From: Streptomyces sp. NBC_01217
Lineage (GTDB): Bacteria > Actinomycetota > Actinomycetes > Streptomycetales > Streptomycetaceae
Direction of reading: 5' to 3'
DNA length: 64,000 nt
Assembly (NCBI RefSeq): GCF_035994185.1
Contig: NZ_CP108538.1
Coordinates: 744,001 to 808,000, forward strand
Positions within the stretch are counted from its first letter, which is position 1; each line of letters begins with the position of its first letter. The translations under genes and the position numbers were made by a program. The notes beneath the pieces are model-generated. The model was not told the origin of the DNA. It worked only from the letters and a program-made list of their open reading frames with translations, and did no database searches. Shown one piece after another: positions 45,039-54,974 of this stretch.

Positions 45039-47074
45039 CGCAGGAACGCCGCCGCCACGCCCGCATCGACGGGGATGTGCAGTCCGGTGGTGTGGGTGAG
45101 GTCGCCGCCGGTGAGGGCGAAGACGGCGTTGGCCACGTGCTCGGGCAGCACCTCGCGCTTGAGGAACGTGCGCTGGGCGTAGAACTCGCCGAGCTTCTCC
45201 TCCTGCACGCCGTACACGGCCGCGCGCTGGGCGCCCCAGCCGCCCGCGAAGATGCCCGAGCCGCGTACCACGCCGTCCGGGTTGACGCCGTTGACGCGGA
45301 TGCCGTGCTCGCCCAGCTCGGCGGCGAGGAGCCGCACCTGGTGGGCCTGGTCGGCCTTGGTCGCGGAGTAGGCGATGTTGTTCGGGCCGGCGAACACGGC
45401 GTTCTTGGAGGCGATGTAGACGATGTCGCCGCCCAGGCCCTGGGCCTGCATGGCGCGGGCGGCCTCGCGGGAGACCAGGAAGGAACCGCGGGCCATGATG
45501 TCGTGCTGGAGGTCCCAGTCCCGGGCCGTGGTCTCCAGCAGGGGCTTGGAGATGGAGATTCCCGCGTTGTTGACCACCAGGTCGACGCCGCCGAAGGCGA
45601 GCAGCGCGGCCCGGAAGGCCTCGGTGATCTGCTCCTCGGACGTCACGTCGACGGTGACGGCCACGGCCTTGTCGGCGCCGCCGATTTCGTCGGCGACCGC
45701 AGCGGCGTTGCCGGCGTCGAGGTCGGCGACCACCACGCAGGCGCCCTCGGCGGCCAGACGGTGCGCGATGGCCTTGCCGATGCCGCTGCCCGCGCCGGTG
45801 ACGAGCGCGATACGGGTGGCGAGCGGCTTGGGCTTCGGCATCCGCTGGAGCTTGGCCTCCTCCAGGGCCCAGTACTCGATGCGGAACTTCTCCGACTCCT
45901 CGATGGGCGCATAGGTCGAGACTGCTTCGGCGCCGCGCATCACGTTGATCGCGTTGACGTAGAACTCGCCTGCGACACGGGCGGTCTGCTTGTCCTTGCC
46001 GAAGCTGAACATGCCCACGCCGGGGACGAGGACGATCGCCGGGTCGGCGCCCCGCATGGCCGGGGAGTCCGCGTCGGCGTGGCGGTCGTAGTAGGCCGCG
46101 TACTCGTCGCGGTAGGCCGCGTGCAGCTCCTTGAGGCGGCTGACGGCCTCGTCGAGCGGCGCGGTGGGCGGCAGGTCGAGAACCAGGGGCCTGACCTTCG
46201 TCCGCAGGAAGTGGTCGGGGCAGGAGGTGCCGAGGGCTGCCAGGCGCGGGTGTTCGGCGCGTGCGACGAAGTCCAGTACGGGCTCGGCGTCGTTGAAGTG
46301 CCCGACCTGCGGCTTGTCCTGCGAGGCGATGGCGCGGACATGGGGGGCGAGGGCGGCGGCACGCTCGCGGCGCTCCGCCTCGGGCAGCGGCTCGTAGCCC
46401 TCGATGACCGGGCCGAAGGGGGCGGGCCTGCCGTGTTCGGCGAGGAACGCCTCGGCGGTGCGGATGATGTGGAGGGAGTTGCGCTCGCACTCCTCACCGG
46501 TCGCGCCCCAGGCGGTGATGCCGTGGCCGCCGAGGATGCAGCCGATCGCCTGCGGGTTGGCCTGCTTGACGGCGGCGATGTCGAGACCGAGCTGGAAGCC
46601 GGGGCGGCGCCACGGCACCCACACGACGCTGTCGCCGAAGCACTCGGCGGTCAGCTTCTCCCCGTCGGCGGCGCAGGCCAGTGCGATGCCGGAGTCGGGG
46701 TGCAGGTGGTCGACGTGCGGGGCGTCGACCAGTCCGTGCATCGCGGTGTCGATGGACGGCGCCGCGCCGCCCTTGCCGTGCAGGCAGTAGTCGAACGCGG
46801 CGACCATCTCGTCCTCCCGGTCCACACCGGGGTAGACGTCCTTGAGGGCGTGCAGACGGTCCAGGCGCAGCGCGGCCAGGCCCTGCTCCGTGAGCGTGCC
46901 GAGGTCGCCGCCGGAGCCCTTGACCCACATCAGCTCGACGTCGCCGCCGGTGACGGGGTCGGTGCCGGTGCCCTTCGCGGACGTGTTGCCTCCCGCGTAG
47001 TTGGTGTTGCGGGGGTCGGCGCCCAGCCGGTGCGAACGGGCCAGCAGAGCGGCGGCTTCGGGATGGGGTGCCAT
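45035..47074 (-). CDS. rhaEW: Bifunctional rhamnulose-1-phosphate aldolase / lactaldehyde dehydrogenase
   Basis: A 679-residue fusion. The N-terminal class II aldolase part (about 1-410) starts with NTNYAGGNTSAKG and carries HVDHLHPDSGIALA with zinc-binding histidines. The C-terminal short-chain dehydrogenase has TGAGSGIGKAIA and active-site YSATK. It should cleave L-rhamnulose-1-phosphate to dihydroxyacetone phosphate and L-lactaldehyde and oxidise the latter, avoiding release of the aldehyde. The fusion is known in several actinobacteria and other phyla. It begins 151 bases after rhaI, with a small hairpin in the gap. Confidence 0.92.
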   Translation of the reverse strand: MAPHPEAAALLARSHRLGADPRNTNYAGGNTSAKGTGTDPVTGGDVELMWVKGSGGDLGTLTEQGLAALRLDRLHALKDVYPGVDREDEMVAAFDYCLHGKGGAAPSIDTAMHGLVDAPHVDHLHPDSGIALACAADGEKLTAECFGDSVVWVPWRRPGFQLGLDIAAVKQANPQAIGCILGGHGITAWGATGEECERNSLHIIRTAEAFLAEHGRPAPFGPVIEGYEPLPEAERRERAAALAPHVRAIASQDKPQVGHFNDAEPVLDFVARAEHPRLAALGTSCPDHFLRTKVRPLVLDLPPTAPLDEAVSRLKELHAAYRDEYAAYYDRHADADSPAMRGADPAIVLVPGVGMFSFGKDKQTARVAGEFYVNAINVMRGAEAVSTYAPIEESEKFRIEYWALEEAKLQRMPKPKPLATRIALVTGAGSGIGKAIAHRLAAEGACVVVADLDAGNAAAVADEIGGADKAVAVTVDVTSEEQITEAFRAALLAFGGVDLVVNNAGISISKPLLETTARDWDLQHDIMARGSFLVSREAARAMQAQGLGGDIVYIASKNAVFAGPNNIAYSATKADQAHQVRLLAAELGEHGIRVNGVNPDGVVRGSGIFAGGWGAQRAAVYGVQEEKLGEFYAQRTFLKREVLPEHVANAVFALTGGDLTHTTGLHIPVDAGVAAAFLR

Positions 47075-47193
47075 GTGTTCTCAGTCCTTCATCAAGAGTG
47101 GGTACGACGAGCGCCCTCCAGGGGCGCGGAGCTGTGCAAGGGTGCGGCTCCGCCGCGTGGACGCGACGGGCCCGGCTCGACCGGCGGAGCTCC

Positions 47194-47213
47194 GTCCGCC
47201 GGTCCGGGCGGAC
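47194..47213. repeat. Intra-operon hairpin between rhaI and rhaEW
   Basis: GTCCGCC (47194-47200) pairs with GGCGGAC (47207-47213). A second short hairpin (GCGCCC-TCCAG-GGGCGC) is nearby at about 47110-47126. They may stabilise or attenuate the rhaI-rhaEW message. Confidence 0.4.
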
Positions 47214-47225
47214 GGGACTCGGCGC

Positions 47226-48386
47226 TCACGCACCCCAGCCGGCCTGTCGGCCGCCCACCCGCTCCTCCGCGATCCTGGCCGCCCACCCGGACCGGTGGTA
47301 CGCGGCGACCGGATCGGCGTGGAGTCCCGTCTCCCCGCGCACCTCGGCGAGCAGCGGCCGCACGTCGGTGTTGTAGGCGTCCATGATCACGGCGTTCGCC
47401 GCCAGCACGTCACCGGAACGCTGCGCGGCGGACAGTGCGGCGCGGTCCACCAGGAGCGCCTTGGCCGTGGCCTCCTGGACGTTCATCACCGAGCGGATGA
47501 TCGCCGGGATCTTGGCCTCGATGTTGTGGCACTGGTCGAGCATGAAGGCGACGTCCGAGGTGAGGCCGCCGCCGCGTACCACCTCGTACATGATGCGGAA
47601 CAGCTGGAAGGGATCGGCGGCACCGACCATCAGGTCGTCGTCGGCGTAGAACCGGGAGTTGAAGTCGAAGCCGCCGAGCTTGCCCTCGCGCAGCAGGGTC
47701 GCGACGATGAACTCGATGTTGGTGCCGGGCGCGTGGTGGCCGGTGTCGACCACGACCTGGGCCTTTGCGCCGAGCTTGAGGCAGTGCGCGTAGGCGGTTC
47801 CCCAGTCCGGGACGTCCGTGGCGTAGAAGGCGGGCTCGAAGAACTTGTACTCCAGGAGCATCCGCTGGTCTTCGCCCAGGCGCTCGTAGACGGCCTGCAG
47901 AGCCTCGGCCAGGCGGTCCTGGCGCTCGTGGATGTCGTCCTGGCCGGGGTAGTTCGTACCGTCCGCGAACCACAGCTTGAGGTCCTTGGAGCCGGTCGCG
48001 TCCATGATGTCGACGCATTCGAGCAGGTGGTCCAGGGCCTTGCGGCGCACCTTCGCGTCCGGGTGGCAGATGCTGCCGAGCCGGTAGTCGTCGTCCTGGA
48101 AGGTATTGGAGTTGATCGCGCCCAGCTTCAGGCCGCGCTCCTCGGCGTACGTGGCCAGGGCCGCGTAGTCCTCGACCGCGTCCCAGGGAATGTGCAACGC
48201 CACGCTCGGCGCCGCACCGGTGAACTCGTGCACTTTCGCGGCGTCGTCCAGCTTCTCCCGCGGTGTGCGCGGGACTCCTGGCTGGGTGAACACCTTGAAC
48301 CGCGTACCCGAGTTCCCGTACGCCCACGACGGTGTCTCGACGGCCTGGGTCTTGAGGGCTGCCTTCACGGCGGCGAGCTCGGTCAC
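47226..48386 (-). CDS. rhaI: L-rhamnose isomerase
   Basis: A 386-residue TIM-barrel isomerase converting L-rhamnose to L-rhamnulose. Metal-site segments LEYKFFEP, DTGHHAPGTN and GFDFNSRFYADDDL are present. Length and motifs match the RhaI type (Pseudomonas/actinobacterial) rather than enterobacterial RhaA. It starts at a GTG (48386) with AGGAG upstream and is the first gene of the leftward catabolic operon. Its promoter with TTGACA/TAGCTT and an operator lies in the 299-base region shared with the ABC operon. Confidence 0.93.
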   Translation of the reverse strand: MTELAAVKAALKTQAVETPSWAYGNSGTRFKVFTQPGVPRTPREKLDDAAKVHEFTGAAPSVALHIPWDAVEDYAALATYAEERGLKLGAINSNTFQDDDYRLGSICHPDAKVRRKALDHLLECVDIMDATGSKDLKLWFADGTNYPGQDDIHERQDRLAEALQAVYERLGEDQRMLLEYKFFEPAFYATDVPDWGTAYAHCLKLGAKAQVVVDTGHHAPGTNIEFIVATLLREGKLGGFDFNSRFYADDDLMVGAADPFQLFRIMYEVVRGGGLTSDVAFMLDQCHNIEAKIPAIIRSVMNVQEATAKALLVDRAALSAAQRSGDVLAANAVIMDAYNTDVRPLLAEVRGETGLHADPVAAYHRSGWAARIAEERVGGRQAGWGA

Positions 48387-48456
48387 GGGGGGCTCCTACG
48401 GCATCGGGCGGCCGGTGCGGACACCGGCCGGATTGAACGGCTGCCTGAAACGCAGA

Positions 48457-48503
48457 TGAAACGATTCAGAAAGGAAGCTAGGAGGGGCGGGCAACGCTGT
48501 CAA
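48457..48503 (-). promoter_or_regulatory. rhaI promoter with LacI-type operator
   Basis: On the minus strand TTGACA (48503-48498), a 17-base gap and TAGCTT (48480-48475) form a near-consensus promoter. The operator reading TGAAACGATTCA on the plus strand (48457-48468) begins at the predicted start of transcription. Confidence 0.65.
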
Positions 48504-48588
48504 CCCCCCCTGGGGCGACTCATCGATGAGCGCGTAGGTACGGCACTCGGCGGGGAGAGGCCGCAGGGAAGTTTTCCACCCTGAACCA

Positions 48589-48644
48589 TTGACGCGACCC
48601 CACCGACATGCCTAACGTCCCGGCAACCTAGTTGAAACCTTTCA
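48589..48644 (+). promoter_or_regulatory. Rhamnose ABC-operon promoter with LacI-type operator
   Basis: TTGACG (48589-48594), an 18-base gap and TAACGT (48613-48618) predict a start near 48625. The operator TGAAACCTTTCA (48633-48644) follows within about 8 bases. The leader to the ATG at 48686 is about 60 bases. Confidence 0.65.
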
Positions 48645-48685
48645 CGACGTCGTGGGTAGTCCTCTCGCGTCGTTGAGGAGCCCCC

Positions 48686-50200
48686 ATGACCCACCGGTCC
48701 GATACGGGTCCGGCCCCCGTACTCGCCCTCACGGGCGTATCGAAGTCCTTCGGCGCCGTACGTGCCCTGCGGGACGTATCCCTGGAGCTGTTCCCGGGTG
48801 AGGTGCACGCCCTCGCAGGCGAGAACGGCGCGGGCAAGTCGACCCTCATCAAGACGCTCGCCGGAGTGCACCGGCCCGACGTCGGCCAGGTGCGGCTCGA
48901 CGGCGAGCCCGTCACCTTCCACGGTCCGGCCGATGCCCGGGACGCGGGCATCGCCGTGATCTACCAGGAGCCCACGCTCTTCCCCGACCTGTCGATCGCC
49001 GAGAACATCTTCATGGGCCGCCAGCCACGGCGCTCCCTCGGCCGCATCGACCACAGGGCCACGCACGCCGCCACCGCCGCCCTGATGCAGCGGCTCGGCG
49101 TCGAGCTCGACCCCGAGCGCCCGGCGCGCGGTCTGTCCATCGCGGACCAGCAGATCGTCGAGATCGCCAAGGCGCTGTCCTTCGACGCCCGCGTCCTGAT
49201 CATGGACGAGCCGACGGCCGCCCTCACGGGCAGCGAGGTGGCCCGCCTCTTCGGGGTGGTGCGCACGCTGCGCGAGCAGGGCGCGGCCGTGCTGTTCATC
49301 TCGCACCGGCTGGAGGAGATCTTCGAGATCTCCCGGCGGGTGACGACCCTGCGCGACGGCGCCCGGATCGCCAGCGAGCTGCTGGACGGGATGACCGAGG
49401 ACGACCTGGTACGCCGCATGGTCGGCCGCGATCTCGACGAGCTCTACCCCAAGCAGGAGGTCCAGCCCGGCGAAGTCGCCCTGAGCGTGAGGCGGCTGAC
49501 CCGCGAGGGCGTCTTCACCGATGTCTCCTTCGAGGTGCGCAGCGGCGAGATCGTCGGCCTCGCCGGGCTGGTCGGCGCCGGGCGCACCGAGGTCGCGCGC
49601 GCCGTCTTCGGCATCGACCGCTGGGATGCCGGCGAGGTCGAGATCGAGGGCAGGGCGCTGACCAACGGCGCACCGTCCACGGCCATGGCCGCCGGGCTCG
49701 CCCTCGTCCCCGAGGACCGGCGCGCCCAGGGCCTGGTGATGGACATGTCCATCGAGCGCAACATCGGGCTCACCGGGCTGCGTACGACCGTGAAGGCAGG
49801 ACTGATGGACCGGGGCGCCGAGCGCAGCCGCTCCCTGGACTGGGCGGTCAGGCTCCAGGTCAAGTACGCCCGGATCGCCGACGCCGTCTCCACGCTGTCC
49901 GGCGGCAACCAGCAGAAGGTCGTGCTGGCCAAGTGGCTGGCCACCGGCCCCAGGGTGCTCATCGTCGACGAGCCGACCCGTGGCATCGACGTCGGCACCA
50001 AGGCCGAGGTGCACCGGCTGCTGTCCCAGCTCGCCGCCGACGGCGTCGCCGTCCTGATGATCTCCTCCGACCTGCCCGAGATCCTCGGCATGGCCGACCG
50101 CGTGCTCGTCATGCACGAGGGCCGCCTGACCGCCGAGATCCCGCGCTCCGAAGCCACCGAGGAAACCGTGATGGCCGCCGCAACCGGGAGGGTCGCATGA
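48686..50200 (+). CDS. rhaT: Rhamnose ABC transporter ATP-binding protein
   Basis: A 504-residue protein with two ABC modules, as in RbsA-type sugar importers. Module 1 has Walker [10 protein letters not shown] (45-53) and signature GLSIADQQ. Module 2 has a degenerate Walker A (GLVGAGRTE) and a normal LSGGNQQ signature, which is usual for this family. GAGGAG precedes the ATG. It is the first gene of rhaT-permease-permease-rhaS-rhaM, coupled by overlaps. Confidence 0.92.
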   Translation: MTHRSDTGPAPVLALTGVSKSFGAVRALRDVSLELFPGEVHALAGENGAGKSTLIKTLAGVHRPDVGQVRLDGEPVTFHGPADARDAGIAVIYQEPTLFPDLSIAENIFMGRQPRRSLGRIDHRATHAATAALMQRLGVELDPERPARGLSIADQQIVEIAKALSFDARVLIMDEPTAALTGSEVARLFGVVRTLREQGAAVLFISHRLEEIFEISRRVTTLRDGARIASELLDGMTEDDLVRRMVGRDLDELYPKQEVQPGEVALSVRRLTREGVFTDVSFEVRSGEIVGLAGLVGAGRTEVARAVFGIDRWDAGEVEIEGRALTNGAPSTAMAAGLALVPEDRRAQGLVMDMSIERNIGLTGLRTTVKAGLMDRGAERSRSLDWAVRLQVKYARIADAVSTLSGGNQQKVVLAKWLATGPRVLIVDEPTRGIDVGTKAEVHRLLSQLAADGVAVLMISSDLPEILGMADRVLVMHEGRLTAEIPRSEATEETVMAAATGRVA

Positions 50201-51237
50201 CGACGACCGCCCCCAGCCCCTCCCCCGCCACCGACGTGCCCGCCTCCAGCAGCACCCGGCTCGTCGACCGTGTCTTCAAGATGCGCGAACTCGCCATCCT
50301 GGCCGTCTTCCTGGTGATGATCGCCGTCACCCAGATGGGCAACAGCGAGTTCCTCTCCGAGCAGGGCATCAAGGACCTCCTGCTCAACGCCACCATCCTG
50401 GTGCTCGTCGCCACCGGCCAGTCGCTGGTCGTGATCACCCGTAACGTCGACCTGTCGGTCGGCTCGACACTCGGCATCAGCGCGTTCGCCGCCGGCACCT
50501 GGCTGCAGGGCGGCGGGGACCCGGTCGTGGCGCTGGTGCTGGCGATGCTGCTCGGCATGGTCTGCGGCCTGGTCAACGGCCTGCTCGTCAGCCTCGGCCA
50601 GGTTCCCGCGCTCGTCGTCACCCTCGGCACGCTGTACATCATCCGGGGCATCGACTCGATCTGGGTCGGCTCCCGGCAGATCACCGCGGCCGACCTGCCC
50701 GGCGGCTTCGTCGACTTCGGCTCCGGCGGCGTCGTAGCGGTGCCGTGGCTCGCGCTGATCGCGCTGGCCGTGCTGGTCGCCACCGCTTACTACCTCAAGC
50801 ACTTCGGCAGCGGCCGCGAGCTGTACGCGCTCGGCTCCAGCCCCGAGGCCGCGCGGCTGGCCGGTATCCCCGTGCGCAAGCGGATCCTCGCCGCGTACAC
50901 GGTGTGCGGCGCCCTGGCGGGCCTCGCCGGAGCGATGTACCTGGCCCGGTTCGGCAACGTCGACTCCGCCACCGGCACCGGCTACGAACTCACGGTCGTC
51001 AGCGCGGTCGTCGTCGGCGGTGTCGTCTTCACCGGCGGCTCCGGCAGCGTCTACGGCGCGGCGCTCGGCGCGCTGCTGCTGACCTCGGTCAACAGCGTGC
51101 TGCCCGCGCTGGGCGTCAGCTCCGTGTGGGTGCTCGCCATCAACGGCATCCTGCTCATCCTCGCCATCGCCGTGGACCGCGTCGTCGCGCTGCGCATGGC
51201 CAACGCCCTGAAGAAGAGGAACGCCCGCCATGGCTGA
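50197..51237 (+). CDS. rhaP: Rhamnose ABC transporter permease
   Basis: A 346-residue membrane protein of the ribose/xylose permease family, with about ten hydrophobic segments. It contains the conserved [11 protein letters not shown] and [16 protein letters not shown] coupling segments. Its ATG overlaps the rhaT stop as ATGA. Together with the next gene it forms the heterodimeric channel. The letters P and Q for the two permeases are assigned by position only. Confidence 0.9.
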   Translation: MTTTAPSPSPATDVPASSSTRLVDRVFKMRELAILAVFLVMIAVTQMGNSEFLSEQGIKDLLLNATILVLVATGQSLVVITRNVDLSVGSTLGISAFAAGTWLQGGGDPVVALVLAMLLGMVCGLVNGLLVSLGQVPALVVTLGTLYIIRGIDSIWVGSRQITAADLPGGFVDFGSGGVVAVPWLALIALAVLVATAYYLKHFGSGRELYALGSSPEAARLAGIPVRKRILAAYTVCGALAGLAGAMYLARFGNVDSATGTGYELTVVSAVVVGGVVFTGGSGSVYGAALGALLLTSVNSVLPALGVSSVWVLAINGILLILAIAVDRVVALRMANALKKRNARHG

Positions 51238-52279
51238 CTCCGTCCTCTCCCGTGCCGTCCGCTGGGACACGGTGGTCGGCACCCTCCTGATCGTCGTCCT
51301 GCTGCTTTCCTTCGGGTTCGTCGACGGCTTCGGCAACGCGCTCAACCTGTCCTTCCTGATCGGCAACACCCTGCCGATCGCGCTGATCGCGCTGCCCATG
51401 ACGATGCTCGTGGTCTCCGGCGAGATCGATCTGTCGGTCGCCTCCACGGCGGGCCTGTCCGGCGCCGTCATGGGGGCCCTGTGGAACCAGGGCATGACGA
51501 TCGAGACGATCATCCCGTTGTGCATGCTGCTCGGCGTGGTCTGCGGCCTGGTCAACGGCCTGCTCGTGACCCGGCTCGGCCTGCCCTCGCTCGCCGTCAC
51601 CATCGGCACACTGGCCGCCTACCGCGGCATCGCACAGATCGTGCTCGGCTCCGACGCGGTCACCGACTTCCCCTCGCAGTACCTGGACTTCGCGGCCGGG
51701 CGCATCGACGGCACGTTCATCCCGTACGCCCTGCTGCCCTTCCTGGTACTGCTCGCCATCGCCGTGGTCACCCTGCACGCCACCCCGTTCGGGCGCTCGC
51801 TGTTCGCGGTCGGCGCCAACGAGGAAGCCGCCCGGTTCGCCGGCATCCGGGTCAGGCGGCACAAGCTGATCCTGTTCACGCTCACCGGTCTGATGGCCTC
51901 TCTCACCGGCGTCTTCTGGGCCCTGCACTACGCCAGCGCCCGCTACGACAACGCCACCGGGCTCGAACTGTCCGTCGTCGCGGCCGTCCTCCTCGGCGGC
52001 ATCGACTTCGACGGCGGCAAGGGCACCCTCGGCGGCGCCGTCGCCGGTGTGTTCCTGCTCGGTGCGCTGCAGAACGTGATGAGTCTGCTCAACGTCTCCG
52101 CCCAGTCGCAGATCGTCGTCACCGGCGTCCTGCTCGTCGTCTCCGTCCTCGGGCCGCGCATGGCCCGGCAGCTCCATACGGCACGGGCGGGGCGCAGGGC
52201 CGGGCCGCCGGCCCCGGGTCCCGCGGACACCAAGTCCCCCGGCCCGGCAGAGGCCCCGTCCCCCTCCCCCTCTTCGTAG
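51230..52279 (+). CDS. rhaQ: Rhamnose ABC transporter permease
   Basis: A 349-residue permease of the same family (VSGEIDLSVAS, LFAVGANEEAARFAGI), with multiple membrane helices and a proline-rich cytoplasmic tail. It overlaps the previous gene by 8 bases, with AAGAGGAA as the binding site. Similar length and motifs show it is the second half of the channel rather than a separate system. Confidence 0.9.
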   Translation: MADSVLSRAVRWDTVVGTLLIVVLLLSFGFVDGFGNALNLSFLIGNTLPIALIALPMTMLVVSGEIDLSVASTAGLSGAVMGALWNQGMTIETIIPLCMLLGVVCGLVNGLLVTRLGLPSLAVTIGTLAAYRGIAQIVLGSDAVTDFPSQYLDFAAGRIDGTFIPYALLPFLVLLAIAVVTLHATPFGRSLFAVGANEEAARFAGIRVRRHKLILFTLTGLMASLTGVFWALHYASARYDNATGLELSVVAAVLLGGIDFDGGKGTLGGAVAGVFLLGALQNVMSLLNVSAQSQIVVTGVLLVVSVLGPRMARQLHTARAGRRAGPPAPGPADTKSPGPAEAPSPSPSS

Positions 52280-52338
52280 ACACGCAGTCGCGTAGTTCCC
52301 GTACTCACTCATCCCGCACTCTCCCGAAAGGCACCCTC

Positions 52339-53421
52339 ATGTCCTCCACCGCACTCCGCCGTGCCTGCGCCGCTCTGGCCGCTGTCACCTCGCTCACCCT
52401 GGCCGCCACAGCGTGCGGCGGCACCTCCAAGAACGACGTCAAGGACGAGAGCGGCTCGCACACCTCGAAGGGCAAGGCCGACCCGAACGCGGCCACCAAG
52501 AAGGGCCTGACGGTCGCCTTCCTGCCCAAGCAGGTCAACAACCCGTACTTCACCAGCGCCGACAAGGGCGGACAGAAGGCCGTCGAGGAACTCGGCTCCA
52601 CGTACAAGGAGACCGGCCCGAGCAGCGCGACCGACACCAGCGGCCAGGTCAGTTACGTCAACACGCTCACCCAGCAGCAGGTCGACGCCATGGCCGTCTC
52701 GGCCCAGGACCCCGGCGCCCTGTGCACCGCGCTCAAGCAGGCGATGAGCAACGGCATCAAGGTCGTCACCTACGACTCCGACACCAAGCCCGACTGCCGC
52801 GACGCCTTCGTCTCGCAGGCGAGCGCCGAGTCCCTCGGCCGTTCCGAGGTGAAGCTGCTCGCCGAACAGATCGGCTTCAAGGGCGAGATCGCGATCCTGT
52901 CCGCCGCTCAGACGGCGACGAACCAGAACACCTGGATCGAGTTCATGAAGGACGAGCTCAAGAAGCCCGAGTACAAGGACATGAAGCTGGTGAAGGTCGC
53001 GTACGGCAACGACGACGCCCAGCAGTCCTTCCAGCAGACCCAGGGCCTGCTCCAGGAGCACCCCGACCTGGCCGGGATCATCTCGCCCACCACCGTCGGC
53101 ATCAAGGCGGCCGCTCAGTACCTGTCCGGCTCCAAGTACAAGGGCAAGGTCAAGCTGACCGGGCTCGGCACCCCCAACGACATGCGCAAGTACGTCAAGA
53201 ACGGCACCGTCGAGGGCTTCGAGCTGTGGGACCCGGCCAAGCTGGGCGAGCTTGCCGCGCACACCGCCGTGGCGCTGTCCTCCGGCCAGATCACCGGCAA
53301 GGAGGGCGAGACCTTCAAGGCCGGGGCCATGGGGAGCTTCACCATCGGCAAGGACGGTGTCATCGACCTCGGTGAGCCGACCGTCTTCGACCAGAAGAAC
53401 ATCGACAACTACAACTTCTAG
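52339..53421 (+). CDS. rhaS: Rhamnose-binding lipoprotein of the ABC transporter
   Basis: A 360-residue periplasmic-binding-protein-like lipoprotein: signal peptide with lipobox LAATAC (Cys about residue 27), low-complexity linker, then two lobes typical of ribose-type binding proteins (VAFLPKQVNNPYFTSADKGG, VVTYDSD, GIISPTTVGIKAAAQ). It starts 59 bases after the permease gene. It delivers rhamnose to the two permeases. GAAAGG lies before the ATG. Confidence 0.92.
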   Translation: MSSTALRRACAALAAVTSLTLAATACGGTSKNDVKDESGSHTSKGKADPNAATKKGLTVAFLPKQVNNPYFTSADKGGQKAVEELGSTYKETGPSSATDTSGQVSYVNTLTQQQVDAMAVSAQDPGALCTALKQAMSNGIKVVTYDSDTKPDCRDAFVSQASAESLGRSEVKLLAEQIGFKGEIAILSAAQTATNQNTWIEFMKDELKKPEYKDMKLVKVAYGNDDAQQSFQQTQGLLQEHPDLAGIISPTTVGIKAAAQYLSGSKYKGKVKLTGLGTPNDMRKYVKNGTVEGFELWDPAKLGELAAHTAVALSSGQITGKEGETFKAGAMGSFTIGKDGVIDLGEPTVFDQKNIDNYNF

Positions 53422-53438
53422 CCCGTCGGCGGTCACTG

Positions 53439-53759
53439 ATGCAGCGTGTCTGTTTTCTGCTCAAGGTCCGCGAGGACCGCATCGACGAGTACCGCGCCCG
53501 GCACGACGCCGTGTGGCCCGAGATGCGCGACGCGCTCTCGGCCACCGGCTGGCACAACTACTCGCTCTTCCTCCGCGATGACGGCCTGCTCGTCGGCTAC
53601 GTGGAGACGGAGGACTTCGCGGCGGCCCGGGCCGCCATGGAGAGCACCGAGGTCAACGCCCGCTGGCAGGCCGAGATGGCGCCGTTCTTCGAGTCCCTGG
53701 ACGGGGCACGGCCCGACGAGGTCATGAGTCCGATCCCCGAGGTCTTCCATCTCGCCTGA
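53439..53759 (+). CDS. rhaM: L-rhamnose mutarotase
   Basis: A 106-residue ferredoxin-like protein that interconverts the alpha and beta anomers of L-rhamnose. His22 sits at the same position as the catalytic His of E. coli RhaM, and NYSLFLRDDGLLVGYVE is typical. It follows rhaS by 17 bases with a weak GGCGG site and is the last gene of the transport operon, closed by a hairpin. Confidence 0.92.
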   Translation: MQRVCFLLKVREDRIDEYRARHDAVWPEMRDALSATGWHNYSLFLRDDGLLVGYVETEDFAAARAAMESTEVNARWQAEMAPFFESLDGARPDEVMSPIPEVFHLA

Positions 53760-53773
53760 CCGCACACGACAGA

Positions 53774-53833
53774 CGCCTCCCGGTGTCGCAACGCCGACAG
53801 CCCCGACTGCCGGCACCGCGACACCGGGAGGCG
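53774..53833 (+). terminator. 16-bp inverted repeat after rhaM
   Basis: CGCCTCCCGGTGTCGC (53774-53789) is an exact inverted repeat of GCGACACCGGGAGGCG (53818-53833). The 28-base loop can itself pair (GCCG/CGGC). It separates the transport operon from the LacI-type regulator gene. Confidence 0.75.
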
Positions 53834-53914
53834 CGTACCGATCTGTGGACGCAGCGTCGCCACAGGTAGCCTGGACCACTTCGTCACCCTGCCTACCCTG
53901 GAGGTTTCCGTCCG

Positions 53915-54937
53915 ATGAACCGGTCGGTGGGTATCAAGGACATCGCGCGCGCCGCAAACGTGTCTGTGGGCACGGTCTCGAACGTGATCAACCGCCCGGA
54001 CAGCGTCTCGCCCCGGACCCGGGCCCGTGTGCAGGCCGAGATAGACCGTCTCGGTTACGTACGCAGCGAGTCCGCCCGCCAGCTGCGCGCCGGGCGCAGC
54101 CGCATGATGGGCCTGCTCGTCCTGGACATGGGCAACCCCTTCTTCGTCGAGATCGCCCGGGGCGCCCAGCGCGCGGCCCGTACCGCCGGGCTCGGCGTCA
54201 TGGTCTGCAACAGCGCCCAGGACCCTGCCGAGGAGGCCGAATACCTCTCCCTCTTCGCCGAACAGCGCGTACGCGGTGTCCTGTTGACCCCGGCCGACGC
54301 CACCGGGCGCACCATTGCGGGCTTCCGTCGGCAGAACATCCCGTTCGTCCTCGTGGACCGCGTGGCCGAGGGACACACCGAGTGTTCGGTCTCCGTCGAC
54401 GACGTGGCCGGTGGCGCCCTCGCCGTCCGCCATCTCGTCGAGACAGGGCATCGCTCCATCGCCTACGTCAGCGGCCCGCCCGGACTCAACCAGGTGCATG
54501 ACCGCCGAACCGGTGCGCTGAACGCGCTCACCGAGGCCGGTCTGCCGCCCGAGGCACTGCGCGAACTGCCCACTGAGCGCCTCGACGTCGCCGCGGGACG
54601 CGACGCGGGCGCCCGCCTGCTCGGCCTGTCCGACCGCCCCACCGCCGTCTTCTGCGCCAACGACCTGCTGGCCCTGGGTGTTCTCCAGGCCCTCTTCGCC
54701 GCCGGTGTGCGGGTCCCTGAGGACATGGCGATCGTCGGCTACGACGACATCGAGTTCGCCGCCGCTGCCGCCGTCCCCCTGACCTCCGTACGCCAGCCCG
54801 CGTACACCATGGGCACGATGGCCGCCGAACTCCTCCTGGAGGAGACCGAGTCGCCGCAGGACGCCGACCACCGACACCGCCGGGTCATCCTCCAGCCGGA
54901 ACTGGTGGTGCGGCACTCCAGCCTGGGAACGCGCTGA
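53915..54937 (+). CDS. rhaR: LacI-family regulator of the rhamnose locus
   Basis: A 340-residue LacI/GalR protein. The HTH and hinge (IKDIARAANVSVGTVSNVINR ... GYVRSESARQLRAG, about residues 5-60) precede a periplasmic-binding-like sensor domain (VDRVAEGHTECSVSVDD, VFCANDLLALGVLQAL). It most likely represses the hydrolase, rhaI and ABC operons through the TGAAACNNTTCA sites and is released by rhamnose or a derivative. No such site is visible at its own promoter. CTGGAGG lies 11 bases before the ATG. The gene symbol is assigned by context. Confidence 0.85.
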   Translation: MNRSVGIKDIARAANVSVGTVSNVINRPDSVSPRTRARVQAEIDRLGYVRSESARQLRAGRSRMMGLLVLDMGNPFFVEIARGAQRAARTAGLGVMVCNSAQDPAEEAEYLSLFAEQRVRGVLLTPADATGRTIAGFRRQNIPFVLVDRVAEGHTECSVSVDDVAGGALAVRHLVETGHRSIAYVSGPPGLNQVHDRRTGALNALTEAGLPPEALRELPTERLDVAAGRDAGARLLGLSDRPTAVFCANDLLALGVLQALFAAGVRVPEDMAIVGYDDIEFAAAAAVPLTSVRQPAYTMGTMAAELLLEETESPQDADHRHRRVILQPELVVRHSSLGTR

Positions 54938-54974
54938 GCCCGGGAGCGCGGCGACCCGCTGCTGCGGGCGCGCG

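Noticed and set aside
45039..46490. Extension of the rhaB frame upstream
   Set aside because: It overlaps rhaEW in another frame; the true start overlaps the rhaEW stop as ATGA and begins the kinase fold.
51481..52338. Extension of the RhaS frame into the permease gene
   Set aside because: A normal lipoprotein signal peptide starts at 52339 with an RBS; the upstream part is a permease shadow.
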